This document shows, piece after piece, positions 42,126 through 52,548 of a DNA stretch of 64,000 nt. The stretch is taken from NCBI GenBank assembly GCA_011319805.1, contig SJRY01000328.1, positions 1 through 64,000 of the forward strand. Direction: 5' to 3'. The DNA comes from Macrocybe gigantea. Its lineage: Eukaryota > Basidiomycota > Agaricomycetes > Agaricales > Callistosporiaceae. Made by a program: the position numbers and the translations under genes. Position 1 is the stretch's first letter. Every line of letters begins with the position of its first letter. The notes beneath the pieces were generated by a model, which did not search any database, was not told the origin of the DNA, and saw only the letters and a list, made by a program, of their open reading frames with translations.

Positions 42126-43608
42126 GTCTTCAGGCCCTCATCCGCAAGAGCATTCATCACTCTCAACAAAGTTGAATCACGCTCGATATGCATTGATCGG
42201 TGCGTGTCTGCAAGCAATATGACAGCAATGTGCAAAAAGCTTATTGCCTGTCACCAACTTCATGACACCTGTCCTCTTGCGAAGTGGGCACTCATAGGAC
42301 TCTGGCTTTCCTGTGTTGTGAAAACGAGACGTAGAGGTGCCAATGTATTTCTTGATTCTAGTATTGTGGAACCAGGAGATATGCATGTCATTATCTGCCT
42401 CTTTCCAGAGTGTGTCTGTGGTATAGAGAGGATGAAGTTCCAGAGGAACATTAAGCTCACGTACAGAGTTGTGTGCCTCAACCTGAATAGCCCACTTCTA
42501 TTGGGAAGGGACGTGCCAGAATGTAAGCTGGTGCAGCTTGGATTGGGAGAGCCAAGCGCATAGTGAAATGCACAGGGCAATAGAATGCGATTGTGCAGAG
42601 TGGGGGTTGCAATCGATAATGAAATTGATTGCATTCATTGAGTTGAGAAAGCAGATGATGGATGTAACTCCAACTTGTGCAATAGCTCTTTGGATGGACA
42701 TACGCAATCCAATAAGCTCTGAATCATCGCTTGTCACTTTTCCGACAGGCTGATGCATTTCGTAAATAAGTGTATTGCCCTGGTAGACCCGGGACAAGTA
42801 TACAGACTGCTTAAGTCTATCTGCTTTCATGGGCATGGTGCCTTCACTAGTGGTATATACACAATTAGGCTGAAGCTGGCACTCAACGAGTGCCTGTTCA
42901 AGCAATATGCGGTAAGCCTTGACAGAATCTTCATCCCTGCCAAGGAGCTTATGGATCTCAAGGCGACTGCTGAATTCATCAACAAGCTGCCTGCCTGGAT
43001 TATTTGCATCTGCAAAATAATCAGTGAATAAAAAGTTAGGTGGTTTAAGGTCTACCAAGTCCTTGAGGAGAGACTTGAGCACACTGTGCTGCCTGTCCAA
43101 TAGAGAGGCCAAATTCTTTGACTTCGAAGGATCACCCCCTGCCTGTGGCAGGGTAGTTAGAGACCTGAGGGCATGCCTCAGGTTGGAATTAGCAAGACGG
43201 GCAGAGGACCCAACCTTCAAACACTTGATGAACCCAGCGATTGGCTCGACACAGGCCATTGTTTTAGCCATACCTTCTGGAGTGGTGTGAAACTGACCAT
43301 TAATTCAGATGCAAGCTTTGTGCTACATCTGGTGTAACTGCCTCAACAGTGCGATATTGCGCATACCATTGAAGTTCCATAGCAAACAGCCATATGTTGC
43401 GATAGGATGCGCACACGACAGGTAGAGAATGCACTTCCATTGAAGGGATAAGCCCTGAACAGAATTGCCCAGCATCTGAAATGCGCTAGCAGTAGTCAGT
43501 GCCTTCATTGCATAGAAATGGACATGCTCCTTAAAGGAAAGGCGCATGTCCAAGAAAAACCCAAGGTATCTCCAGACATTCTTGGGCTGTAAGGGAGTGT
43601 TGTCCGTG
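42126..43608 (-). mobile_element. LINE T22, 5' part (ORF2 from RT thumb to zinc motif)
   Basis: It continues T22 across T23. On the minus strand from 43608: the WRYLGFFLDM region, thumb, RNase H (VYTTSEGTMP, where the first catalytic Asp is replaced, SELIGLR, ICFLNSMNA) and the post-RNase H region, with stops and frameshifts (for example near 42497 and 42260). It is decayed and CpG-poor. Confidence 0.84.
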
Positions 43609-43993
43609 ATTCTGGCATGCTATCAATATGCCCTGGCTGAGGAGATCACATCTTTGGTTGCAACCACTGGCCAGGTCTATATGTTTTCCATCCCCACCCT
43701 TGAGGGACTACAACAGCATCTCAGTGCATGGCTTCAGAATATTGTCAGTACTCATTTCTTGTCTTGCAGAAAGGCTACTTGTTTTGCTGATCCCATTTCT
43801 CACATGTTCCTCTCAGATACAATTTGCCTGCAGGACTCATACTTGAATCTGGGTGCTCACCTTCCAAGACCGCCTCAGAATCTGAACTGCCCCCCTCCCC
43901 CTCAGCTGCACTCTTGCTCCCAGACTCCTGAACAAGGCCCACCACCTCCTATTAATAGGGCTACATGCCCCACTTCTGGCAAGTGCTCCACTG
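43609..43993 (+). pseudogene. LINE T21 ORF1, continuation after the nest
   Basis: It resumes LACYQYALAEEITSLVATTG, VYMFSIPTLEG and the Pro-rich part (PPINRATCPTSGKCS), matching ORF1 of T1 at 560-940. It ends where LTR-C begins (about 43994). The open stretch reaches 44085 only because it runs into unrelated sequence. Confidence 0.82.
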
Positions 43994-44388
43994 CAGGACT
44001 GGGTTCCTGCTATGCAAAACCAAATCTATGCATAAGTTACTTGAGTTTTGCAGACTCTCACAAGAGGCAGAGAGAAGAGTGCTAGTTATTAGCTAGCTCA
44101 AAGCTAGATTCTATCATACAGGTTCTATCTACTTATATAGAGTTATGCTACTCACCATATGTTATTCTCATGCTATGAGAAACTTTTGCTACTAGTCATC
44201 TAAACTGTTGCTGACTGAGCACCTCATATCATCCAGCAGGTAATGAGTAATATTGTCTTGGCACTGACATGTCCTTGTCATGTGACTTCCTTGTAGTTTC
44301 CTCATGTTATATCTCATATGTATGTTTATCATAGAACTGATGTTTGTCACAGATTCATTGTCATGGTAACTATTAGCTTCAAAATCAT
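43994..44388 (-). repeat. LTR-C (putative 3' LTR of a minus-strand retroelement)
   Basis: On the minus strand it starts TGTTATGATTTTGAAGC (44388) and ends near CCTGCA (43994), with a TATA-like CTATATAAG near 44130. Immediately upstream on that strand is the purine-rich CCTAAGAAGGGGTAA, as expected for a polypurine tract. A similar start (TGTTATGACTTCAAAGCC) occurs at 48362. The exact ends are uncertain and I see no target duplication. Confidence 0.55.
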
Positions 44389-44652
44389 AACATTACCCCT
44401 TCTTAGGAATCACATCCTTGTGATGATTCTCTTCTTAATCTTCATACTCCTAGTTATCATCACTCTTCTTTTTTTGTGTAACTGGCTTGTTCTATCATTG
44501 TTGCCATGTGTCCCATACTGCATCAAGTCATTGTTTGACTTCTGTCAGATCCATCATCTAGCCAGTAAGTGTCTGTTTTCTAGGCATTGTTTTCAGCTAT
44601 TGGTTCAAGGGGTAGACCCAGATTTCATCAACCATATGGTCGAAGAGGCAAT
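44389..44652 (-). other. Probable 3' internal remnant of the LTR-C element
   Basis: It lies between the putative polypurine tract (44389-44403) and a LINE 5' end at 44653. Minus-strand translation is full of stops but has a stretch like LDAVWDTWQQ followed by Lys/Glu-rich residues. I cannot assign it to a known domain. Confidence 0.4.
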
Positions 44653-45316
44653 CACCTCTTTTTGCAATGCTCATTTGTAAATAAGTATAAATAACTTGCA
44701 TTCATTGTCTTCATCATTCTACACCACCATCAACTGGGCCAATTTCAAATCAAGTTGCATACCCAAGATTTATATACTCTTGAGCACTTCCATTCTTCAT
44801 ATTGTGAAAATCGGCTGAGAATCAACCGACATATTAGAGTTTCTTGATGAGCAATAATCTGCTCAACATTATAGATAGTGGTGGGGGCTCCAGTCCTCCA
44901 CTGCTCAACCTGCATCCTGGATGTCCTAGTCTACCCAATCTGCAGCCCCTGTTGTCTAGCAAGGGCCTTTTCTTCCAGGAGAATGACAGTCTCATAGATA
45001 CTGATAAATCCCAATCTTCTTCCTTGGCTCACTCGAGCACCCCTCATCCCTGTCTATAGTGTCTACTAGGGCAGCATATAATGATAACTCCATCGGTATT
45101 GCAACCTTCCCAGAGGGATACCATCTTCTCCACAGTGAAGTGAAGGCTGCTGCTGAATCTCTTGCTAGCCTTAAGGATTGGTTCTGAAAGATTGGGTCTT
45201 CTCCTGTCTCTATCCCAGCAGGTTATTAATATGCCCTCACTGAGAGGATTGCAGCCTTGGTCACTACCACTGGCAAGGTCAATATGTTCACAGTCCCTAC
45301 ACTGGATGGACCCAAG
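44653..45316 (+). mobile_element. LINE T26, 5' end with ORF1 start, interrupted by S1f
   Basis: It begins cacctctttttgcaatgctc. The ORF1 ATG is at 44847 (MSNNLLNIIDSGG); stops and shifts follow (for example TGA 45187-45189), with recognisable AAYNDNSIGIAT and a remnant of the VNMFTVPTLDGPK equivalent just before S1f at 45317. Confidence 0.82.
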
Positions 45317-45773
45317 GGGCTGGTTGGCATAGCAGTAAATGCAGTCAGATAGTCCTGTGGATGTGGCAATCCATGAAGCCACGGGTTCTAGTCCTGGAGG
45401 TGGCATCTTCAGGTTTGCATTCAGAAGTGTCTGGAGCTGGTTCCACATGACACAGATAGGAAGTATCACAACCTTGTAATAGTTGTTCCCATGAGGGAGG
45501 TGACTTGGTCATATGACTAAGCAGCTGGTATGTAATATAAGCTGGGTTATGTATTACACATGTGACTTATCCCACCACGTGGGTCAAGTATCACATGACC
45601 CTAACTCATATGACTGGGTTTCCCTTGGTGTGGATGGCCTTGGGATGTAAGTGCTGGACAATGCCTGTAGCAAGGCTGGACAGTCTCCAGTCCTTGGCTC
45701 GAGAGACCTAACTCCTCTGTCAGTAGTCCCTGGGGTAATACACCTAGGTAACTGCTTAAGTTGAATCTGAAGT
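45317..45773 (+). mobile_element. S1f: tRNA-headed retroelement, 3'-truncated
   Basis: The head gggctggttggcatagcag is followed by the CATGTG-rich body. An internal deletion at about 45664 joins tgcct to gtagcaaggctgg. It is cut at gaatctgaagtg (45773), where the decayed Tc1-like element starts, so its 3' junction is unknown. Confidence 0.8.
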
Positions 45774-46789
45774 GAGCTGCGATCTCTTATCTATCACAAA
45801 TCCAAAGAAAACATGCCAATTCAAGATATTGCCACTTTTATTGGAAGGGACTACAGCACCATTTTTCACATTCTCAAAAACTATGATATCCGAGGTCATT
45901 TTAATGATACTCCATGCTTGGGTAGACCACCCAAGCTAGATGAGTGGTCCATATGACATCTCAAAGTTTCTTTAGATGGAAACAGATGCCAAACTCTTTC
46001 TGAGCTCACACAAAATGTCAATACCTCTCGAGATGATCCTGTCCATCCAGACACTGTTAGGAGGGCTATCAGCAATCATTTAGGCATGAAAGGACATGTT
46101 GCAGCTAAGAAACCTTATCTCAAGCCTGAGCATCAGAAGGCACAGCTTGTATAGGCGAAGGAACACCAGGGTTGGGGGAGTGAGGACTGGAACTGGATGA
46201 TTTGGACAGATAAGTCATCTGTGGAGATTGGGAAAAACTCTAGGGTGGTCTGGGTATGCAGGAGACCTAGAGAGAAGTATGACAAGAAGTGTCTCACTCC
46301 AACTTTCAAGTCAGAAAGGCAAAGTTTGATAATTTGGGGGTGTATGGCATATGGGAGGCTTGGTCCTCTTATTAGAATCCTAAAGAATGCCAGAAAAGGG
46401 TCAGATTATATCAGATTAATCCTTTCTGGTCCCTTTGGGATATCTATGAGGAGCTAAGTGAAGAGAGAGGGCAGGTAGCAGTCATGGAAGATGGGGCCCC
46501 TATTCACCACACCAAGGCTTCACAAGAATGGCGAAAAAATCAGAACATGGTCATTCTCCCTCACCCAGCACAGTCTCCAGACCTCAATCCCATTGAACAT
46601 GTTTGGATTCTGCTCAAAAGTAGGATCAATAGCAGGCCAACTCTTTCTCAGAATGTGGATAAATTGTGGAGTATGCTTCAGGCAGAGTGGGCAAAACTGG
46701 ACTTGGAATTGATAAATACTTTAGTTGGAAGCATGCCAGACAGGGTAAAAGATGTTATAGAGGCCAAAGGTGGATCTACCAAGTACTAG
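45774..46789 (+). pseudogene. Tc1-like DD34E transposase, broken
   Basis: A cut-and-paste DNA transposase. The N-terminal helix-turn-helix region (ELRSLIYHKSKE, IQDIATFIGRDYSTI, LGRPPKLDE) is followed by the catalytic domain: first Asp in WIWTDKSS, second in VMEDGAPIH, Glu in SPDLNPIEHVW. Exactly 34 residues separate the second Asp from the Glu. TGA at about 45957 and TAG at about 46153 interrupt it, and a frameshift near 46430 precedes the last third (46484-46789, ending GGSTKY). The first few residues are missing. Confidence 0.88.
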
Positions 46790-46885
46790 ATTATATAGCA
46801 TAGAGTTGTGGTAGTGTAAAAATGAATTCTTTCAAGAGTATGTTTTTATTTATTTATATGTTGCAAAACTTTTGCAAGGGGACTG
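45774..46885 (+). mobile_element. Tc1/mariner element M1, left end missing
   Basis: The right end is a terminal-inverted-repeat-like TTTTGCAAGGGGACTG ending at 46885, followed by TA (46886-46887) and LTR-B sequence that is continuous with LTR-B at its own TA. It therefore inserted at a TA in LTR-B. The left inverted repeat is absent: the element starts abruptly at the transposase N-terminus beside S1f. Confidence 0.82.
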
Positions 46886-46970
46886 TACATAACTCAATTA
46901 CTAGTATTCTCACTCAGGACTTCTAGGTTCTAAGGCTTGTCCAGAGTATTCCCTATGCCTAGTTTTAACA
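46886..46970. repeat. LTR-B 3' fragment
   Basis: It matches the last roughly 85 bp of LTR-B (cataactcaattactagt, ctcactcaggacttctagg, agttttaaca). It is the right flank of the M1 insertion. Confidence 0.8.
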
Positions 46971-47180
46971 GGCCTAGTGGGCGAGTCAGCATGAGCATGC
47001 GCCTAACTGGCACGCACACAGGCAGGAGACAACAGGGTGAGTGCGCCCTCTATGTATATCCCCTCAGTCTGGTTGTACTTGGACTAGTTGTATTTATCAT
47101 AGGTACCCTTGTATATTTACAAGCAGACTGCCCTCGAGCACTGCTATATAAACTGTTGATTTTAAAATAAAAAAAAAAAA
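46971..47180 (+). mobile_element. LINE 3'UTR fragment with A-rich tail
   Basis: It matches the final roughly 190 bp of subfamily-B 3'UTRs (gggcgagtcagcatgagc, then the atataaactgttgatttt end) and an interrupted A tract at 47164-47180. Confidence 0.8.
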
Positions 47181-47345
47181 TTTGCTTTTGTCAAACACCA
47201 TACTGACTTGATACTCTGAGTCCTCCAGCCCGAAGGCCAGCTGTGGTTACTTCCGTATAAAGGCCCTACAAGGAGCCATAACCCAAAGGATCCCCCACCG
47301 CAAAGGGCAGTCACCCGCCCTCTGGATCTGGGATAAAAGCACCTT
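47181..47345 (-). mobile_element. LINE 3'UTR fragment, minus strand
   Basis: It matches the ORF2-proximal part of the subfamily-B 3'UTR (ctgagtcc.ccagcc, aggagccataaccc, gggataaaagcacc). It ends at an abrupt switch to LINE ORF1 sequence. Confidence 0.75.
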
Positions 47346-47741
47346 CTCATAGAAAGGCAACTCGTTTCGCTGACCCTGCCCCTCACAACTCTCCATCTGG
47401 TACTGTCACCCAGAGGACTCTCATTTGAATCAGGGCACTCACCCTCTGAGACTGCCTCAGAACCTGAACCGCCCTCCTCCTCCTCAGTTGTGGTCCCACT
47501 CCTGCATGCCTGGTTGTGGACCCCCCCTTCTGTAAACAGGACTACTCACCCTGCAGCTGGCAAGTATTCTTATGCACAAGCCTTGGCCCAACCAGCCAAT
47601 ACCCCTGCCAAGGCTATCATAGCCTTGGCAAAGACCTTTCCACACCTCCTCATGGAAAAGATTGTCTCCTTGCAAAAGAAAGCAACTGGAGAGTCTTATG
47701 GGCCACCTAAGAAGAAGGTGAAGTTCACTTCTCATGGCCCA
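47346..47741 (+). pseudogene. LINE ORF1 fragment (Pro-rich region)
   Basis: In shifted frames it matches ORF1 of T1 at about 700-1110: RKATRFADPAPHNSPSGTV, YAQALAQPANTPAKAIIALAKTFPH and LMEKIVSLQKKATGE. It is cut by the Tc1-type end at 47742. Confidence 0.8.
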
Positions 47742-47779
47742 ATTTATTTATATATTACACAACTTTTGCAAGGGGACTG
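47742..47779 (+). mobile_element. Second Tc1-type right end (terminal inverted repeat fragment)
   Basis: The sequence ttatttatatattacacaac followed by TTTTGCAAGGGGACTG closely matches the right end of M1 and is followed by TA (47780-47781). No transposase or left end accompanies it, so it is a fragment or a deletion derivative of the same family. Confidence 0.7.
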
Positions 47780-47781
47780 TA

Positions 47782-47905
47782 CATTTAGAGTTATTTCAGT
47801 CACTCCAACATTTTATAAAAATGCCTGTATGATGCTACACAAACTCTGGGCAACTCACTATGCATGCATCAGAGTTTCAACTGGCAGGTAGTTGCACTAC
47901 ACCAT
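47782..47905. other. Unassigned sequence
   Basis: About 120 bp between the Tc1-type end and S2c, AT-rich, with no ORF and no match that I can see elsewhere in the window. Confidence 0.4.
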
Positions 47906-48079
47906 GATTACCAACTTGTGTCACTGAGCATATGACTGTAACTAATAATGGATCACATGCCTATCCCTGCTTTTTTAGGTACAGGAGATGAGTGGGAATC
48001 GAATTCACAACCTTCCCAGTGACTGCACAGCCACCTCTCCAGTCTTTAGTGGCAATTAGACTACTAGGCTACTGGGGCC
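47906..48079 (-). mobile_element. S2c: tRNA-headed S2 family fragment
   Basis: On the minus strand the head ggccccagtagcctagtagt, the class II-like arm region and a B-box-like sequence (attcgattccc) match S2a and S2b. It diverges after about 170 bp (ttggtaatcat). Confidence 0.72.
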
Positions 48080-48361
48080 TTTTGCTAAGGGTATTCAAAA
48101 GCACAAAGATGAAAGGCTTTCACAGTATTATATGCAGGCTTGCCAGGTTTCAGAATGATGACCAATAGGCTCTGCTTGAAGAAAGAAGGCCAATAGCCCA
48201 GCTTTAAATATGCATTTGCAATGTTTAGAATAAAGATGGCAAGGTGAGGGAATTTCACCAGCTGCTTAATGTGACCCCATGACAAGTGATCAGGTCCAGG
48301 GGCAGAAGTATTGCTACAGTGCTCCAAAGACTCTCAGAGTTCTGCAGCAGAGAATGGAACT
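48080..48361 (-). mobile_element. LINE ORF2 RT N-terminal fragment
   Basis: The minus strand reads NTSAPGPDHLSWGHIKQLVKFPHLA through SLLVIILKPGKPAYNTVKAF, an old copy with a small deletion after it. It starts abruptly at S2c and ends at 48361, where an LTR-C-like start follows. Confidence 0.8.
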
Positions 48362-48476
48362 GTTATGACTTCAAAGCCAATAGTTATTATGATGATGAAC
48401 ATGTAATGAATACTTGTACCCACAAAAAGTGATGATAATTCCATTTTTAGCATAATTTCACCATCACCACAACTTG
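48362..48476. other. LTR-C-like start and AT-rich sequence left of M2
   Basis: The first roughly 45 bp (tgttatgacttcaaagcc...) resemble the LTR-C start at 44388 on the minus strand. The remainder is AT-rich with repeated atgatgatg-like triplets and no recognisable inverted repeat for M2. Confidence 0.4.
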
Positions 48477-49610
48477 TCATGCTTCGCCAACAAGGTAGAC
48501 AGAGGCCAATGAAAACATATATTTGTCAGAGGGATATATCAGTATCCAAAATAAACTACTAGTATCTAGTGTGCCTACCACAGTTATGTTGTATAGCTGC
48601 AACTCAACTTGGCTTAAAATATACTTGTCTATGTCGTCCTGTGGAAGTGCATCCCAGGCTTTACATACAGACATCTTGAGTTTGTCAACAGTTGTTGGAG
48701 GGTGGGATCAATGTTTGATCAGATTTTTGAGCTCGTGCCATACCAGCTCAATGGGGAAGAGGTCAGGTGAGTTGGGTAGATGAAAAAGGAGAGGGATGTT
48801 GTGCTTGGTGAACCAAGATTTCGTGTACTTGCTGGTGTGGCAAGAGGCATTGTCCTGCTAGAATAATATATGACCTCTCTCACCTCTCATCTCCTTGAAA
48901 AAACTCTCAAGCACCCCATCCAGGACTTGCTCATAGTATCTCTTGCTATTCATTCCACTACCCTTCCCTCCCAGATACTCAAGCACAACTAGCAGCCCTT
49001 TCTGACCCTCTATGATGCATCCCCATATCATGACATGGATTGGTGATTGCTTGAAGGTCAGAACAATACAGCCCTCCATGAATTCTTCATCAGCACGGCA
49101 TGTGATAAAGACCTGATTATGATTGTCACTGATATAAACATATGCCTCATCTGACCACATGACCTTGTTCCATTGGCAGTGTGAAAAGCGACAATAGAGG
49201 CAAGCCCAAGATATGTGAAGGGAATGATGGTGTCAGCTGAGGAAGAGCTTCTTGCGGGCAACCCATTGGTGATAGCCTGCTTGAGCAAGAACAGTGCAGA
49301 TGGTTGTTATGCTAACATTTAGACCAAGTTGATTTTTGATCTCGGAAAAAGGTGCCCTGTGCTGTCTTCAGGCAGTCTGTATGATCTGATGTTTGTCGTG
49401 CTCTGTAAGCTTGAGTGGTCGACCAGAATGGGGGAGATTCTCGGTGGAGTGGGTTTTTTTGTACTTTTTCCAAATGTGTCATGCCATGGGATCATGGACG
49501 TGGATGAGGCAGACAGCTTCGGCAACTGTTTTGCCAGCAAGGATGGCTCCAATAAGCTGATTCTTCTGCTCAGGGGATATCTCATGATGACTAGTTTTGG
49601 GTGGTACCAT
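48477..49610 (-). pseudogene. Tc1-like DD34E transposase (M2), broken
   Basis: On the minus strand it starts MVPPKTSHHEISPEQKNQLIG (ATG at 49608-49610). A paired-type DNA-binding region follows (AGKTVAEAVCLI, ENLPHSGRPLKLTEHDK, FSEIKNQLGLNVS). The DDE core has WSDEAYVYI (Asp), QDNASCHTS (Asp) and NSPDLFPIELVW (Glu), with 34 residues between the second Asp and Glu. At least four stops interrupt it (after DPMA, IQTA, KKLFLS, GHILF), plus one in KNLIKH. It differs clearly from M1 and is another Tc1 lineage. It lies within gypsy G1 sequence, which is lost to its left. Confidence 0.87.
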
Positions 49611-49639
49611 GAACAATAGGTGTACATTACACTCACTCA

Positions 49640-49835
49640 CAAGTTCTGATAGACTATTGATGGACTTCTGATAGACTCTTGATAGACTCTTGGTAGAATG
49701 TTGAGAGTCTTGATACAGTCTTGATATAGTCTTGATTAGTCTTGATCCATTCTGGTTCACTTTAGATAGGATATTGATAGGGTTCTGATAGACTCTTGTT
49801 TGCACTTAAGAGTCTTGATACAGTTCTGATAGACC
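49640..49835. repeat. Degenerate short direct repeats upstream of the M2 transposase
   Basis: Multiple imperfect copies of ttgatagactct / ttgatacagtctt (about 11-13 bp period) lie between the transposase start and the G1 sequence. Their position fits a subterminal repeat region of M2, though no clear terminal inverted repeat can be paired at the other end. Confidence 0.6.
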
Positions 49836-49889
49836 TGTTTTCACTACTATCATAGTGTTGATGTATCTGCTCCACTATCGACTTCTGGT

Positions 49890-50207
49890 TGTTAGGCTAG
49901 ATGAATCTTAAAGGACTCGGGCAGACTAAGTGCGAGAGTGGTTTAAGACGATGGCAAATGGAATATTAAGCCTAGCGCTGCTGGTACATCTGGGAGTCCT
50001 TATATACATTACAGTACTCGAGCACGGACCATGGGCTGCGCAATGCTGTGGACTGCGGATGAGTAAGACTGGAAGGAGATAACTCAGGATGACTAGGGAA
50101 GTGGGATGACTCGATGGCTGCATGCTGCGCAGCATGACGGGGAAGATAAGGGATGTGGGAAAGATAAGATAAGAAAATGAATGGTCCTTTGGGCAATGTC
50201 TGTAACA
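49890..50207 (-). repeat. Solo LTR of the G family inside G1
   Basis: 318 bp, sense on the minus strand (TGTTACAG... to ...CTAACA), flanked by the perfect 5-bp duplication CTGGT (49885-49889 and 50208-50212). It interrupts the G1 protease region; the uninterrupted counterpart is at about 62670 in G2. Confidence 0.9.
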
Positions 50208-50299
50208 CTGGTGTTATCATAGCTATTTCTTTTCGCATTCATATCCTAGCTGGTACTGCAAGTTCTTTCTTCTTTGGTGGTTTGTCCCCTCAGATAGTT

Positions 50300-52213
50300 T
50301 TCCTTGGTGCTTCAGACCACTTGGCAGGAATGGTGTATTTCAGAGTATGGGATGATCTACATCTGGTATCGAAGCGAGTCTGTTTCAGTTGTATGGGTCG
50401 CGATTTAGCACCTCCTAGTCGGACCCTTCAGCAAAACCCTCTTTGTCAGAGCTTTCTTCATCCTTATCTTCTTCGTCCTCTCCTTCTTCTTCTTTCACTT
50501 CTCTGACTCAGGATTTTCCTTTCTTCTTCTTCTTGCAGTTCCATGCATAGTGTCCCTTTAAGCCACAGTTGAAACATGTGACATTTGCTGCTCCCTTTCG
50601 TAGTTCTGGGCAGTTTCGTGAGAGGTGTCCTGGTTTATTACAGTTGAAGCAGTTGTTGCTTCGTACTTTGTCGACTTCCATGGCCTGTCCTGCTCCTCAG
50701 CTTGGATTCCCGGGCTTGCACTGATTGCTTGTGAATTCTCCTCTCATCACATTCTTGTGTTCATTGATATTTCGTCCAATCGCTTGAGCTGTTTTGATAT
50801 ATTCATCTCTATCCATTGGAAGTGTGGAGATCGAGTGTATGGCTTCTGCTGTCCTTCAGTTTAAGCTCTTCTCAAGTAGGAAATAAGGGGCTGTTCCTGT
50901 CATCCCTGCTTTTTCTGCAAGGTCTATGAATTCATCCAGAAATTTGTCAATGGGTCAGTTTCCCTGTCTGATATTGAATAGTTTGCTTCCTGCTTGTGAT
51001 GGTGACATGACATTGCTGAATCATGTCTCTATCTCGGTTATGAAGTCAGCCCATGTACTTTGGTTGGTAGTGGTGTCGATCTTCTTTGACGCCCAGTGGG
51101 CTTCTGGTCCGTCGGTCATTCTGGACAGGACCGCTCTGATCTTTTGTATATCTGTGAGGTCTCCATGTGCAGTTATATAAAGCTTCATCTTCCTCTACCA
51201 AATGTCGAAGGATGTTCAATCTCCTATGAAGGATTTCAGATCAGCGATGATTCCCTTGTATTCTGTCGTCATCCTTTGGGAAGTTTCTTTATCATTATCT
51301 TGGTCTTGGTTTTCTTCCTGGATCTGTTGTCCTTGGGTCTGCTGCGCTTGTACTTGGGCTTGCTGTTCTTGAAGTTGTTTCTGTCTTCGCTCCTCTCTCT
51401 GTTCTTTCCAGTAGTCTAGGTCGACTCCTGCAATTCTACAAGCTTGTTCAAAATCAGCCCACTCTGCGGCAGTCGGTCTGTTTGTCTTTGGTAGTCCTTT
51501 TTGCTCCCTCCACTGATAGTATTCATCCCAGTCATTGTTGCTTACTTTTACCATGGTGGTGTGATTCTCTCCTTATGCAGTGCTTTAGCAGATTGGTCCT
51601 CTGACGGGGTTCAGCAGTTTCATTCCTATGTGTCCTTGACTTTGGTATTGTTCTCGTTGGTTCTGTCATATGCTCTATGCATTGTGCCCTCTCTGTATCG
51701 GTATGTCTTCTTCCTGTGTTTGGCAATTATAGTTCTCAATCTGTTATCATCTGAAGTCTCGGGCTTGCATTTGTTCTTCTCTTATTTTTTGCAGATAGGT
51801 TCATTCTCTTCTTCAGCAAGAAGATTCTGGTCTGACCACAGCTCTTCTGGGCTTATCCCATATTCTCCTTCTAGGAAAAGTTCTGCAATGAGTTGTGCTG
51901 CTCCTTCGCTGAGGATCTCAGTAGGCTTGTCTGTGGTGGTGAAGGCAAACTCTCTCAGAAATGCCTGTTCTTTGTCATCACTACTTGGTGTAGGTGTGCG
52001 CTCTCTCTTTCATTTGTTTGGATTGCTAGTGCCTCTGCAGGTAGTGTGGACTGTCTCTGTGAATGGCGTGGACTGCAATGTCTGGTCTACTTCCTTGAGC
52101 CAAGTACTCTTGTCACTCGTACTAGTGCTCACTGGGTCGGCGACTGCTTGTTGTCGAATGTTGATCAAGTCTTTGATAAAGCATGACGTGGTGTGAGTCT
52201 GAGCGAGTCTCAA
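50300..52213 (-). pseudogene. Gypsy gag (G1), with two CCHC zinc knuckles, broken
   Basis: On the minus strand the N-terminal region (TSCFIKDLINIRQQAVAD, FAFTTTDKPTEILSEG) leads to an open 112-codon part (MVKVSNNDWDEYYQW..., Gln-rich QEQQAQVQAQQ), the gag core (W-K-LYITAHGDLTD, SRMTDGPEAHWASKK), MDRDEYIKTA... and CCHC knuckles [14 protein letters not shown] and [14 protein letters not shown]. Most stops are TGA where CGA is expected. An acidic linker (KEEGEDEEDKDEESSDKEG) follows. The true start codon is uncertain. Confidence 0.83.
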
Positions 52214-52228
52214 TGAGGCTTAATATCT

Positions 52229-52548
52229 TGTTAGGCTAGACAAATCTCAAAAGAACTCGGGCAGACTAAGTGCGAGAGTGGTCTTGAGATGATGGCAAAA
52301 GGAATATTAAGCCTAGCACTACTGGTACATCTGGGAGTGCTTATATATGTTACAGTACTCAAGCACGGACCACGGGCTGTGCAATGCTGTGGACTGTGGA
52401 TGAGTAAGACTGGAAGGAGATGACTCAGGATAACTAGGGAAGTGAAGTGACTTGATGGCTGCACACTGCGCAGCATGATGGAAAGGATAAGGGATATGGG
52501 AAAGATAAGATAAGAAATTGAATGGTCCTTTGGACGATGTCTGTAACA
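52229..52548 (-). repeat. 5' LTR of G1
   Basis: 320 bp, TG...CA with TGTTA/TAACA ends and a TATA-like tatataag. It matches the other three G-family LTRs. No duplication is visible because the partner LTR of G1 is missing. Confidence 0.88.

Larger units (their letters stand above)
49838..52548 (-). mobile_element. Ty3/gypsy chromovirus G1, 5' part (LTR, gag, start of protease)
   Basis: Same family as G2. On the minus strand: 5' LTR (52548-52229), leader, gag, two CCHC knuckles, then the protease start, cut at about 49838 by M2. A solo LTR of the same family sits at 49890-50207. Confidence 0.88.

Noticed and set aside
44318..44680. A 120-codon hydrophobic ORF (membrane-protein-like)
   Set aside because: It lies antisense to LTR-C and its internal remnant, in AT-rich sequence, and matches no domain. 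It is most likely a chance frame.
49640..49835. A CRISPR-like array
   Set aside because: The repeats are short, imperfect and adjoin each other without uniform spacers. The context is a eukaryotic transposon.
50177..52196. Plus-strand ORFs opposite gypsy gag (for example 51501-52196, 231 codons)
   Set aside because: They are shadows of the minus-strand gag, which has recognisable motifs and zinc knuckles.
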